A stretch of 64,000 nucleotides of DNA from Cerrena zonata (Eukaryota; Basidiomycota; Agaricomycetes; Polyporales; Cerrenaceae). The notes beneath the pieces are model-generated. The model saw nothing but the letters and a program-made list of their open reading frames with translations. It had not been told where the DNA came from and searched no databases. The translations under genes were made by a program, and so were the position numbers. Shown piece after piece: positions 1 through 12,544 of this stretch (the stretch's first letter is position 1; each line of letters begins with the position of its first letter). The stretch spans positions 60,867 through 124,866 of the forward strand of contig JASBNA010000093.1 in NCBI GenBank assembly GCA_038087015.1, written 5' to 3'.

Positions 1-2221
1 TACGTAACCTGACCTATCTCACCAGCCCAATCCCAGTCAATGAACATGACATCCTCCGGATCATCCTTTTTCACCATGATATTCACATCTCTCACATCAC
101 CATGGACAAAACCCTGATCGTGGATTTTCACGATAGCCTCTCTCGCTAGTTCCCGAGCTGCGACCCGTTCTTCCCGAGTCTCTAGATCCCAGAATAATCT
201 GTACTCTGACGACACGTCTTCCATGACCACCATCAGCCACCCGTATACATCTTCGACAGCGAGCAGTTTCGGTGCATGCCCGGCCTCCTGAGCGGCTCGA
301 TGAGCTTCTTCACTATAGCCGCGAGTGAATTTGACGTATAGGTCCTTCCTGGAACCTTTGAGACAAGCACGGAATATACGCTTGTCCTCCACGGCCTCTG
401 TGTAAATAAATTCGTATCGTTCCCCGTCGATAGTGTAGTAATTTCGGAATGGGAAATTGCTCTGGGGCGGATTCGTACGTAGCTTCTTGGCTCGGAAAGG
501 GTTGCCCCGGTAATATTCCTGAAGGCCTTGCACAGCAATACGCAGAGCACACACCATACGTTCGCCGGCAGCTCTCTCATGCGGATTCGTGGTGTGTGCA
601 TGCAGAGGGATGCAAACGAGGTGTTCCACAATTGGCTTGTCGGTGAAAACGGCCACTGCGACAACAATATACGGACCTGAGTAACACTGTTAGTGGGTAT
701 ACCAACCGTGGAGGATAATAAACACATACCAAAATGGAGGAGAAGAATTGCTGGAAAGTTACAAAGCACATACCGATCCTTTTGGTAGATGTTCTGAACA
801 TGTGCTCTAAAATTGCATATGGCTTTGTAGAAGGGATCTGATGTGCCTCCGACCAGCTCATTCTTGACCTCCTGAAGAAGTATCAAACAAGACAACTCCC
901 TATTGAGAACTCGGATCACTTCCTGGATGTCACCATCAGGTGTGTACTCAGTTTTCTGTCTCTTCTTCGACGAGCTAGTGGTCGAGGACCCAACTTCCTC
1001 GATCCTCACCATATTCTTCAAGAGCTTAGTGAGAACTTCTTTGCGTCGCTAGTTCATCATCAAATATATCATTCAGTTCCGTGCGCAGATCCTGAAAATA
1101 CTGTTTGTCCTCGGGCGCTGGCTGGACGGTAGCGAGATCGTGTTGGAGCCGACAGAGAGCCTCATTGTACAACGAAGCCGGTACATGGGATTCTCGATCG
1201 ATCGGGCGACCACAATAGATAGCAAAATCATCCTCCTTTTGAAGTATAGAAAACGCCTTCGGGTCCGACTCAGCAGAGGGGGGTATTCTCGGACTGAGGA
1301 AGTGATTTTGACGATGGGTGAATGCGGGAAGCAGGGGAAGTTGATCACCAGTGTCGCCCTCATCTGACATATTCTCGGTAGAGGCTACAAACGAAGAAAC
1401 ATGTTGGTATATGTACTGCCCATAAGAATGCGGGACGTACGGGGAAGATCAATGAAAAAATGGACATGTTCAGGATTGAAACCCCATGGGTATAGATCAA
1501 CCAAGGGTTTCCGTGTTTCAACAAGTTTGAATAAATCCAGATTAATCTGCCCGGACTGTGCCAACTTAGTTATGCCCTTGACAGGGATAGGAGTCAAAGG
1601 CTAGAGTACCAAATCAATATGCATCGGAGCACAGATAGATCCAGCTTACCCTGTGGAAAGTGTGGCCATTTGCTGTTCCCATAGGTACGAGGTCCCACAC
1701 CGAGGCACCATGAAGGAGATTTAGGCGGACAAGCTGATGCGCGTTAAAGTCATATATGTTGAGGGAAAGATCCACTAAAAATGTATTCAGCACACGATCG
1801 ATTACAATTAAAAGAAATCGTACAGCGAGTCTCAACAACGAGATGGATCTGTTCTAAGTGATCTTCTTCTGTTGAGTTTGTGAATATATCCTGTAAGGTC
1901 TTCGATCGAGGAATGAATTCCAAAGGAGGTTCGTGTGACGCGACGGCCTGTTGTACGGCGTCGATATCGTCGAGGCGTTGCGGAAGAGCAATCGGATTGC
2001 CTGGGACCTATTGGATCCATCCGTATCAGTCTGTGTTAATGCTGCAACAGATGAGGGAGCTGCAGTACCGTCCATATTGCCAGAACCTTGCCGCGTGGCT
2101 CGTCAGATGTAGGTGTCTTGATCAACGCAAGTGCATCTAAGAGAGCGAAGCCCCTAAGCGAGCCCTCTAGGTCAACAGTATCAATTAACCAGTTGTTTAT
2201 GTAGAAGATGTTGAGATGCAT
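1..2221 (-). CDS. FunK1-related protein-kinase-like protein, 3'-truncated by window edge, with a frameshift
   Basis: The gene reads leftward and its 3' end lies outside the window. Near the edge the translation contains HGDVRDVN, a kinase catalytic loop, followed by FIDWDWAG in the DFG position; a VKF lysine and a PKL segment lie upstream. This is the pattern of fungal kinase-like proteins related to FunK1. Introns with good boundaries include 729..677, which joins LLLHF to GPYIVV, and one after DEPRGK near 2100. The upstream exon at about 1597-1430 ends in EHVHFFIDLP, resembling the end of a Crinkler ubiquitin-like header (inference). The putative ATG is at 2221 (MHLNIF). Near 1050 two strongly coding segments (NDIFDDEL and RKEVLTKLLKN) lie in different frames with no plausible intron, so a 1-nt frameshift is likely. 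The kinase assignment is firm; the N-terminal exon chain is inferred. Confidence 0.6.
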
Positions 2222-3089
2222 TATGGTGGTCGTGAGTGGTGGTAGGAAAGTGGCGTATGTTCTGAGATAGGTGACATAGCGTGTGACAGATGCGTGACCA
2301 ACGCGTCCCAATCAGTGCTGTCACGGTGTTGGACGCGTCGTTGTGACGGACAATGAATTGCACCTCCTGCTTCTAACGGTAGAACAATAGTTATTTGGCC
2401 TAAGACGTTCAAGATATCGCTAGATCAGTGATCACTGTCTGCCACGAGCTACCGGAGTAGAATGCAAGCCGATTTCCCCCCAAGGTGGGTTTTCGACTTT
2501 GAAAGTAACGCATCACTTAGCACAGTCGATATCAGTTATACTAGGTAGCTCTTCTCTCTCCGGCTTTCCCCCATCAGCTTCTGCCAGTCCAGACCTTTAA
2601 GTACACCCGTGAATGTATGATACCCTGGTCAGATTATTCCCTTATAATTATACATCCCACTTGCCTACATTCGGACTCTTCCTGGATGGGTGTCATTTAT
2701 ACCGCACTCTCAGCCTACTGCTGCAATGCACCACTTGACCAATACGCTTACTCTCTCGACGCTCTAATAACGAGGGATATTGTCCCGGCTCCTTATCCCT
2801 CAAACTCCGAGACTATTAGCCAACATATGACTCATCTCACTCAACGTTGGATAGCACAACTTCCGAGTCGATGTGGACAGCCACGCGTTCCGATTGCTAT
2901 AGAGGACTGATACCGAGTGTTTCACATTATGGAAGCAAGAGGGACTATCGACTGTTTCATAGTCTAAAGAACACTAGGCGCTCTCTCTCTCGAGTATAGA
3001 CTCTCCTTTGTTCATACGATGTGTAGAACAGCAGACCCTTGCTACCGAGTTGCAGCTCCTCTAGAGACGGTTTTGTGTCAGGTAGTCAT
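2222..3089. other. Intergenic, no supported gene
   Basis: This lies between the first-exon ATG of the kinase-like gene and the 3' end of the next minus-strand candidate. A plus-strand open frame at 2617-2910 (97 codons) has no recognised motif and no supporting splice context. I do not call it a gene. Confidence 0.4.
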
Positions 3090-4726
3090 TCAAATATATT
3101 CACTCACTCTACCAAACGACAGACAGCCGAAATCGTAGAAAACTGCAAAGGTGTCCAACTCGACGAGGTACACGACCTGAAATGTTCTGCATGAAAACGA
3201 TCGCATTATCCCTCGCACGGAATCCATCTTTCCTTGCTCCCGAATCGCTACGAGACCGGCAAAGTCACCAAAGGGAACTCTCATGTTCTTAGAGACAAAA
3301 GACCGAGCTAGCGTTGAGTACGTCCGAACAAGGGTCCTCAATCGCTCTTGCTGAGAGGGTGACTTCTCCAGAAAAGGCAAATTAGAGTGAGGCGATCTGG
3401 GCCGACAGACACTAGACGAGAGAGAGAACAAGTCGTTAAACCCAGTTCTTCAATCACAAACGGGCAGACGCAAGCGAAACGGACACAACTGTCCTTGTCA
3501 ACAAGAGATGGTGACACTCCCAACATAGCAACAGATAGACCGGGCTTGAGTCCAGTATGTAGCTCTGATTGATTTATTTATTTGGAGAAGCGGGATAAGC
3601 CTCATGTTGATCAGAGGAAAACACACGCCGAGATTGAGAGAGAGAAACGAGTCGTTGGACTCGATTCTATAGTTCCTGCCCTCCGACAACACAGTAGGAC
3701 GGTTAGGGAAGAATCGGTCGACACGTTTGAGATTGCCTTTCGATTGAGACGAGAGATTGAGTTAGTGAACCGATCAGTGTGTGGACCCCAGAAGACGAGA
3801 GAATGTTAAAGACAAGGAAAACAATGAAAAGATGACCCCAGATCGACAGTGGTTTAGGGCGATAGAAGAGCGGATACTGTTTCAGAGGCGAGAGACTGAG
3901 CTGGAGTTGAGTGTCTGTGGACACGTGAAACTGAAACTGAGGACGAGAGCGGAAGGGACAGAATACACGTAAGGACAGGTCGGTGTCGATGACAAGAAAT
4001 ATATGTAAACCGAGGGACACATGGATGAAGATTTGGACACCGAGTAATTCCTGTGACCCAGAGTTGAGTAAGGAGTTCCACCACGTTAGACAAGAGAACG
4101 GGGGACTTGAAGAATGCGTCCAAACGAGGAGCATCCAAGGTGGTGTCGATCACGACGAAGGACCAAAGTCGAATGCATTCAACTCTGTCAGTAAATGACA
4201 AAGCGTTATTCATAGTGCTATAGCGAGAGGTACATCCTATGATAGAAGTAGATCAGTGGAAGTAAATATAGGCTGAATACGTACCATGAACTTGTCCGTT
4301 CAGACTCTCGTCTCTACTATTGTTGATAGCTAGCATCGCCGCGACGTCCTATCCAACCTGCTCGGCGGGCGATAAACATCCCAAATAACATTTCCTCCAG
4401 TAGATGTTCGTAATCGAAGATAGCGGAAGCAGTAAATGAATCAGTGGTAGTGGCATATGAGCTAGCAGATCTCGAAGATGCCGAGACATAGTCACCGAGG
4501 ATGAGGTATAAATCGGATTTGATTGGGAATCGAGCAGTGCGACGAGTCGAAGATAGGAAAGCAGGTGAGCGAAGAGAAATGATAGTGGAGGTTCGAGTTG
4601 TTGATTTTTGACATCGTCCCGCAGGAATAACGCGAGTGCCTCCTGGAGAGCACGGCCACCAAGCGAGCCCTCTACGTTGAGGCTATAAAGGACCCAACGG
4701 TGTGGGCAGAAGATGTTGAGATGCAT
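3090..4726 (-). pseudogene. Candidate gene or gene remnant whose 5' end is paralogous to the kinase-like gene at 1-2221
   Basis: The ATG at 4726 opens MHLNIFCPHRW and a following GSLGG-AL-ALAL pattern. It matches the start of the gene at 2221 (MHLNIFYINNW, GSLRG-AL-ALAL) in both protein and DNA. Further coding-like stretches on the same strand occur near 4213-4050 (start MNNALSFTDRVECIRLW) and 3380-3110 (contains VRTYSTLARSFVSKNMRVPF). I could not join them into one continuous frame with confident introns, and I recognise no domain. It may be a multi-exon hypothetical gene or a decayed tandem duplicate. Confidence 0.35.
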
Positions 4727-4889
4727 GGTGGCAGTAGGAGGCAATGTAGTGTATCTATTACTGACGACGTTCTAAGTGACATACAGTAGGCGCTGCGGAA
4801 ATTCAATTTCTGGTATTCATTTTGAGGTCGCTGGACCCACGTTGACCCATTGTCGTTTGCAACCTGCTACTTCACCATCCCGACTCAAA

Positions 4890-7013
4890 ATGTCGAATCC
4901 TCGTCCTCTTTCTGAAGAGCAGCTACTACGACACAAGATTCATGGTCTATCTGCATTGTTATCGGTGCTCGAGCAGCAATTAGGAAACAATATCCCCCTT
5001 ACAAGGACTCGGAAGCATGGAGTTCGCACCGTCGATGATCTACTCATCCACATCGCAACGCTTCTTACTACCTGGGCGGATAGCAACCTCGTTGTCGCAA
5101 TCTCAGGCTCTCCTGCAAGTATCTTCAACATGACCCTGACCGTGGTCACTGAGACGGCCGATGAAGGTTCGCTCGTTGCTCGATTTCAGGCTTGACGTCT
5201 ATTGATTTCATTGCAGATACAGAGACACACATTCTACATGCAGAGAAACAGCGTAGGCACCCCTTCTTGTACCTGGAAAATATCTACCCTAACTCCGACA
5301 AAAACCAGCTAGAAAATGCAGGTTTGGCTTTTTGGCAGGCCAGCTTGGGAGCTTTTGTTAAAGATGCCCGGGAGTAAGTAAACGGTCACTAGAGCAGTGG
5401 ATGATAGACTACAACTCACCTGCTTAGGACCCGAGATCTAAGTGCGGATGTGATTCCACAAGCGCAGGAGTTGTTCTCTATTCTGCGAGAGGATGAACGT
5501 GCAATAATTAGATGGGCTATCAACCATTGCTTGCCTCGAATCCTCGCCAGGTTGAAACTTTGCATCCGCTTAGACGGGGCGCTTCTCGAGGAGCTGAAAA
5601 AGTACACAATAACCCCCGCCGATCGTGCATTGTTCAATACTTTGTTCCCTAACAGCATATCGCTTCAATCGCCAGAACTCGATGTCGGGGCGCTCCAGAT
5701 ATATCTGGAGAGAAAAGGCAGGCCCATTGGAGACGTCATCTCTGTGGATGACTTGGAACCATTGCTCAATAAAATGGGTTCTCTGCCGAAGGAGCTTCTT
5801 AATCTGGTCTAGAAATTCATCGACAAGCGCAAAGCCAGCAGCAGCGAGGGCCCGTCTGAATCTGACCTTGCATCCCAAGAGTTTGAATGGGTATATTCGG
5901 TCTACGTAGTTCTCGCACATGCTTCAAAGCTATTGAAACGCTCCGGGATTTCCGATTTCTTATCCCGCTCGCGTTCATTGCAAAGTGGTCAGTGGCAACT
6001 ATCTATACTTGTTTTCTCTCAAATATAAATGTGAATAGCTCCAGGGTCGAGCTCTGCTCCAACCCAGGAAGGTGAGACAAGTTTGTAGTCCTGATGATGC
6101 CCCTCATACTCATGCATCCGCCTAGAACCCGGTCCCGGCGAAGAATCCGGAGAATTCGAAGAAATACCTTCGTCCGAAGCTGGGCCACACACAAGTAAGT
6201 TATCAAACGAGACCAGAGGGACTGTACAGTCCTGATTGATATCAAACAGGTCAAGAGATCACAATGCCATCCCTGGTATCCTTGTGTCACTCATTAGACC
6301 TGGTGGTGTCCTGCTACACGTCGGCGCGCATTCTTCACCGCCACGCAAAACGTATCCTATCCTCGAAATCTAATTGGAAGCTGGTCCACATTGCCCCACT
6401 CAGCCATCCATGTTGAAGGCGCCGCAACCAGTCACCCATCTCAAGATCCTTGGACAGGTGCTCTCAGGTAGTATACTCCCAACAGATGAGACTTGGATCA
6501 AGAAACTTCCCCGCCTTGAAAACAAGTTTACACAGAGAGGCGCAGTCCACTGTGAAGCTACCTTGATGGCTTTGGCTGCCAATCCATCCGGGGGCGGCAA
6601 AATGGGAATCGAACAAGTCAGTAGTATCATTACTTGCTGCGATTGTTTTACTAAAACATGTTCCAGATCCTGCAAGAAATGCATCCGACGATCGCGATGA
6701 CCAAGAAGTGTTGCTACTGTTGTGATCTCCTAAGCGAGATACTCACCGCGGCAAAGGTCCATTCTCCTTGCCCGGAACCCATGGAATCATCGTTCCATGG
6801 GTACCTCCCGCCAACCTGGATATCGACGTGCTACAGCGTATTAAGGATGTTTTGATGACAGAGGTTAATAGGGTCGTGAAGAAACTGAGGGACGCAGCCG
6901 TACAGGAAGCCCTCTCCCGTCAAAGGACCCCGACGTCATCAGACGCTGGATCGCCGCCGCGGGGCAAGGAGTATTGGAAAGGCGATCTTGAATTCCCGCG
7001 CAAAAAAACGTAA
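4890..7013 (+). pseudogene. OTT_1508-like deaminase-fold protein, apparently disrupted
   Basis: The ATG at 4890 starts a multi-exon reading frame. Introns at 5167-5216 and 5374-5427, and two near 5988-6040 and 6071-6125, join in frame. Toward the C-terminus AVHCEATLMAL, TKKCCYCCDLL and LPGTHGIIVPW follow in order. This is the HxE ... CxxC ... GTHG-W layout of the fungal OTT_1508-like deaminase domain, a predicted zinc-dependent deaminase fold with no known substrate. Three defects are visible. A TAG at 5810-5812 interrupts continuous coding sequence (LLNLV, stop, KFIDKRKASS). The frame shifts near 6410 between HIAPLSHP and MLKAPQPV. It shifts again near 6750 between the CxxC motif and the GTHG motif. 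No introns resolve these. The locus is probably a pseudogene; sequence errors are the alternative. Confidence 0.6.
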
Positions 7014-7393
7014 TGAGCACCGCGCGAATCCGTAACAATTCCATCCATCAGACTGTTTCCATATCCATCTTTGCCCCCATTCATTTGTGAACGCCTAGTT
7101 ATCTGTTCATATTCACGACTACAATATCAATATTGATGTCGTTCTGAATTGTGTATTGACACCATAGTCATCTATCACGACATCATAACCGAAGAGCAGC
7201 GAGCCTTTCCTTCCCCACTTGCTACAGCTGATATGACACGAAAGAAGAGCCCACGTCTGTTCTGGTCATGGTCATCTCCTAACCATGACATCATCTATTT
7301 GGGATTAAAATACATTACAGCGCGCGGTAAAGCACAAACGCAACACACGTCGCTCTAACTTAACATTTCTGAATACTGTTGGATGCTACTAAG
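7014..7393. other. Intergenic, nothing recognised
   Basis: About 380 bp separates the 3' end of the deaminase-like gene from the next minus-strand open frame. The plus-strand open frame at 7149-7358 shows no domain. I see no repeat or RNA gene. Confidence 0.4.
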
Positions 7394-7750
7394 TCAACTC
7401 CTTATAGCACTTTCAGAAAACCTAGTCGCAGCGTCCATTTTCTTTCCCGATTTTGGGGCCTGTAGGCACGCAACTGGGCGGCTTTTGTAAAAGGTACACG
7501 AAGATGAATGATGCTCTTTCAGGATACTGAAAGTATTGATTGATCCTACCACCCCGTTGATAGAGTTCCAAACACCTATTCCGGCTTTCCTCCGTCTCAT
7601 ATCTTCGGAAGCATCCAACAATACTTCCCTCGCGAGATTTGATCCCTGATCTATGGAGGCAATTGATTGTTCGAGTGTTTTACCTGAGTGTATGGTATGA
7701 AATATGGCTAGGCCGTGGACCATTTCCGCAGGAGGGGGTATTGGTCGCAC
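7394..7750 (-). CDS. Hypothetical open frame, 118 codons
   Basis: This is an uninterrupted minus-strand frame just downstream of the F-box-type remnant. It contains a plausible globular stretch (MVHGLAIFHTIHSGKTLEQ) but no family I recognise. It could be the terminal exon of the neighbouring gene, a separate small gene, or chance. The first codon is uncertain because the frame may begin at a splice acceptor. Confidence 0.25.
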   Translation of the reverse strand: MRPIPPPAEMVHGLAIFHTIHSGKTLEQSIASIDQGSNLAREVLLDASEDMRRRKAGIGVWNSINGVVGSINTFSILKEHHSSSCTFYKSRPVACLQAPKSGKKMDAATRFSESAIRS

Positions 7751-8029
7751 ATAGAAATGTGCCGCTTGTGGTAAGCCTCAAAAAGAAACTGGTGCACCTG
7801 AGCCCCATCCCAGGAACATTGAGAGCCACATCAGACGATCTCTATCTGGTGTTCCAAAGTCGGTCGAACAACCAGGAGCCTGGAGGTGCAACGGCAAGAC
7901 CGTATTCATGCTAAAACCGGGTAGTATCGGTTTTGATGTAGCTCGGGTTTTCCCAAATTGGAAAGGGAGGTCTAGGATAGGACAGAATCCAATGGTGCAA
8001 ATCTGTTGGTGTATGTTGTTCTATAAGAT

Positions 8030-9540
8030 TGTTGAGAATGGTTTTAGTTTTACGAACTGTGGGAAGAATTGTTTGATCAACATATAAGGGCCAGGGGCAA
8101 GCTTCGTTCCAAAGCATTTAGTAAATGTACCAGGATTTGAACCACTGGAATCGTAAAGTGATAGTTCGCCGGATGCGTTGCCTAAATACCACGTACTTCA
8201 TCGTAGTCGTGGATACCTAACGTGTATAGAGCAGGCATGTTGGCAGCATACCACTCGAATACACTTGGCTGATTCTCCCCATCGCCAACAGGAAGACATA
8301 CAGAGGCAAATTTGATAGGTAAGTGTCGACTATCTCTACTTCCATGCAGCCACGAAAGGCCGCCACCGATCCCGAGTGTACCCTTGGTGAACAAAGGATC
8401 GTGATTATCTGTGACCATTCCCGAGAAGTTCCATGCTGAATTCAAAGAAAGAACATCATTGGAGGGGTCGCATAACACCTCATACATGAAGATACCTTCT
8501 GAGGAGGTAATGCAAAGTTTGAGGGGAATGGAATCGCCTTTGATCTGCAAAAACGATGCGGAACCGGCAGCATGCGATATCTCCAAGATCTTCTAGTATT
8601 TGTATCGATGTCCATCATGTGCGTAAACTTCAAAAACAATTCGTCGCAACACAGCAACCCGGTCGTCTGTCATGAACGTGGCGGCGGCTCCGCCTTTTGA
8701 ATGTACAGTATTAGTGCCGCAGCTGGGTAGGTTGGACATGTACTCACTTGAAGGTCTGGTAAAGCTCGCAACCTCACGATAATTTTGTTCTCTCATTTCA
8801 CAATGCAAGGGATATTGGTATTATTCACGACAGAAACTGCCAAGTGGTCACCATGAAGGAAGCGTAGGTGAGCAACGTCGTAGCGTCTACAAGTGGCAGA
8901 AGAGTGTCAATCCTCGATGTTTAACAATAGACAGGACATCAATTTGGGGTATCCTAGACGAATATGAGTATGAAGTTACCTCGGAAGCTGATCGAATACC
9001 CACATTCCACGTAACTCAAGTACTAACGTCATGCAAGGTCCACATACATCAACTACACCGGTAACAACATGTGCAGTGAGAGATGCTTCTGCAAGACGGA
9101 CGGGAGACGTCGAAGCCAAAAGCGAGTCAGTTGACCACAGAGTTATGACACTGGTAATGTCGTCTGAAGAGGCGACAAGAAGCCATTGAGACTGGATCGT
9201 CCTAACCCAAGTAATCAACCAGTCGTTGATAGAATAGACGCAGAGCAGGAGGTTGACGTAGCGAGAGTTTTAGATCGAGTCGCAATTGGATGTGTGAGAC
9301 GAGTCTTTCCGTCTGCGTAGCGGCGAGTGTTCCGATATCCTTTCAATATGGCGCAAAGGGCAAGCGATGTGCCTCTTAGAGATACAGGTTCGACTCAGAG
9401 CTGTTTTGCGAGCGATACTAAGTGGAGATGTTTGCAGGTCTATGAATTAGTGCGGCAGTGCAGTGAAGCACGAGTCCCATTAAGTGGATCGAAGTCCTAC
9501 CTGTCTGATGCGCAAAAGCGAAGTAATATCCAGTGTCCTT
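8030..9540 (-). pseudogene. F-box-type protein with WD-like repeat region, probable pseudogene
   Basis: Read in minus orientation, an N-terminal block with TCKHLHLVSLAKQL near 9440-9400 resembles the end of an F-box helix. It is followed by NDWLITWVRTIQSQWLLVASSDD (about 9220-9160), and by HDYDEVRG then GNASGELSLYDSSGS (about 8200-8120). That order is typical of the large Agaricomycete F-box family, whose members have an F-box followed by a WD40-like beta-propeller. Known members act as SCF ubiquitin-ligase adaptors; any role here is inferred. DYDEVRGI runs into a stop, and GNASGEL resumes one nucleotide out of frame near 8180. LAKQL is also followed directly by a stop. Both suggest the gene is broken. 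Confidence 0.45.
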
Positions 9541-9560
9541 ATGTAAGAGGTATTAGATGA

Positions 9561-12544
9561 GTTAATCCGGTAGTCGTACTAGCATACACTTCTCTGGTAT
9601 CCTAGAGACTGGGCATGTGTTTGGGTATGACGACTGAACTTTACGAGGACGTCGAGGAGTCCGTTCAACATGTTGAGTCAAAGCAGGCGCCACATGTCAA
9701 CGGAGTCGACTGCGATTAGAACCTGTGCACGGTGCAGTTACTTATCATATTATAGCAAGCCTCAGCGTGCTTGAGTCTGCATAAGAGATGAGAGACTAGT
9801 ATTCAATGTTGTTACCTGTGGAGGATGATTTATGAGCCTAACCGCGCCTACTCAGTTTCCTATTCTCACACTTCCAACGACAGCAATTACTTTCGTGGTC
9901 GCATTACAACAACTCGGTCTCAAGGCAGCTTATTCATAATCCACTACTTGGAAGTAATATACGGAGAGATGCTCATAGGAACGTTGGACTACCTCTCTAG
10001 GCTGACGGGAGGGTGTGCCCATATGGCTTGGGATACAAGTGCTGTATCATACGTTCTTGCTTGCCTGTTTCTCAAATGCCATCTGTTTCCCAGCTGTTCT
10101 TAGTCTCGCCGCCACGTTAGGAATTGGACACATAAAACACAAGATCTGCGCAATACTTGCAGACGAATTCATTCGGGGCTCAATGTCAATGCCAGCACAA
10201 CCGTCGCTTTCTATTTCTGGTCTGGTCTGGCTGTCTGCTTGAGGTCCGGTGAAGATCCTGGATTTTGGAACTTTGCTCCCCGTTTCGGGTTAGGTTTCGG
10301 ATCTACCACGCTACGAAGATCATGGTCGAAGGAGATACAAATTCGCACTCGAAGCTTTCTATCTCCTAGCCTCTCCTAGCTCACCTCGACATATAGGAAC
10401 AACTATCATCGAGAACTAGAAGCAGAGAACGGGGCATAACTCCTCGGCATTGCTCTATCTGCTTTCTTCAAGCTGGCGGTCTCAGCTCATTAGATCCCTC
10501 CACGATATTAGGGTATTGACATGGCGAAGGAAGGAGGTGTTGGTTCTAAATGTGGAAATCAAGGGGGGAATGTTGAGACGGGATTAGCAAAGAACAAGGT
10601 ACGCTGTGGTTCTGCTATATACAGGCTCTTTTCCCTTTATATGTACATTTCCCTCTACGTACATATCCGCCTCCTCCGCCCAAGTGCGATAGATTACCAC
10701 CTATGCCCTCAATCTCTCGCCACCCATGTCCCTATACCTTGACCCTGCCCCCCTCGTACTCCTTAATCTCTTCTCGTCGCCATCGCCACATACCGATGCT
10801 CATCGCCTAAGGCACATACCGTCATGTTCTGATCCCTCTCCGCTCGTTTGAACATGTACAGTACAACCACCGACTAGATAGTTTTCCCGGTGCAAGTGTG
10901 CAAAGGGGCTGAGGATCGCGCTCGTCGCTTGTTCTGTGTTCGGCCGGTGGGTTATGTTTTTTTCCCGGCGTGGGGTGTGGAGCTCTAGGGATGGCTATTG
11001 GAGGAACGAGGATGGATGGAAGAGAGGAGGAAAGAGATCGAGGGGTGGAATCGCCGCTCAAATTCCCATCTTGCGTGCTCTTTATCGTGGTGGGGTTTTT
11101 ATTTTGGTGTGGGGATATAAGTGCACCTTTTACCTTGCGAGGACGAGGACTTTTGTCGAACAATTTCCTTTGTTGTCTCTGTGTTCCCCAACGGGTCTAC
11201 TCCGACACCGAGCCAAGATAAGAAGCACAGACTCAAGTCCAGCCTCGAACAAACTCCGAGCTCCCGACAGTGACGAGGAGGCCGCTCACGTCTCCGCCAC
11301 GTCGGTTGTTGTCAGATACGCAGCTCGTTACGAGGGATCTCAAGGTATGCGGGTTTCACTGGGCAAGTCTTGGACTCTTGGGTCCTTGGTACCGTTCTTG
11401 GAGTATATCGAACACCTCGCTTACCGCCGCTTTTCGTCCTTTGCCGAGCTAGGCGAGGGAAGCGAGAAGGCGGGGTTCATTAACTGGTGATTTGTAGAGC
11501 GGGATTGGGAATTCTGATTGGTCGAAGGTGAGCGATAAGAGTTCATGGGAAATGGATGGGGTTCCTGACATAACGGTCATCAGAGGTCCACAAGCGTCAC
11601 AACCCGGACAACGGTACATTGGATACTTACACCCCGCTGGTCAGTGATTGATTGCTCAGTATTTATAGAGTGCGTGAGGAGTTGATTGGCTTTCCTTTGG
11701 TTGTTCCCCCCCGTCTCGCCGCCCTCGACTCGCCCATTCCGCCCCATACACACCTGTCTATTGTCGATCCCTCAAACTACGCCTCGTGCTTAACTCCATA
11801 CGAAACGCTTGTGGTCGGCTGATCCATTCATTGAATCCGCCACACGTTCACCCATTTCAAACGTTTGACACGTTTGTTCCTTTATCAGGTTCTCTGGGGG
11901 TGCTATCTTGTGTTCTAGCTTTCAATATTGCAAGAGATCCCACACTGGTCTCGCGAACGGCCGTTCGTATCTAGTAGTCACCCAGACGATCCTCGAGTTG
12001 CCTTAGTAGCCACTCTCGCTCCGACTGTGTGTTCTCTGATCTATCATTCAACATCACTATCAGTCTCAACCTTGTCTCTCTTTTGAAGACCGTATCCTTC
12101 CTACCCCGTCGCCATCTTTATCCCTGAAGTCCCCGTGCGAGCATCACCGCCTTTCGCCAGAAGAAGGATCAACTTCGGTTCCTATATTCTACGTGAGTAC
12201 TTTACAATCCGGTGTTTTCGGACAGTAGTGCCTTTTTAAAACGTGCCGTTCTGACATGAGGGGTCATTGGTTTTATTCAGGCATCTCGTTCCTTGGGGTA
12301 TTGGGTATTGGGTCCCTAGCGTGGTATATTAATATCCGTCTTTGTCTTTCGACATTTGTACCCGCTCCCGCCCCCACTTCTGTTCTCCACTCCTACTATC
12401 ATCTCCCCTTTCGTCCACCTCCCGCCGCTCATCTTCAGAGTCGACTCGCACTCACCGTTGACCGAATACGAACGCCACCAACCCCATCACTTCATACCCC
12501 CCAATACTATTCCCACACTAGCCAACATCTAGATACGCCACACG
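9561..12544. other. Long intergenic region; possible 5' leader intron of the carbonic anhydrase
   Basis: Three kilobases carry no gene I can support. The longest open frame (10936-11490, plus) has no domain and biased, low-information composition. The last kilobase is pyrimidine-rich, as is common in basidiomycete promoters. A GTGAGT donor at about 12193 and a TTTTATTCAG acceptor at about 12281 could mark an intron in the 5' leader of the carbonic anhydrase gene (inference). Confidence 0.35.

Noticed and set aside
10936..11490. 184-codon plus-strand open frame
   Set aside because: No domain, odd composition, no splice support, and the minus strand is also partly open here.
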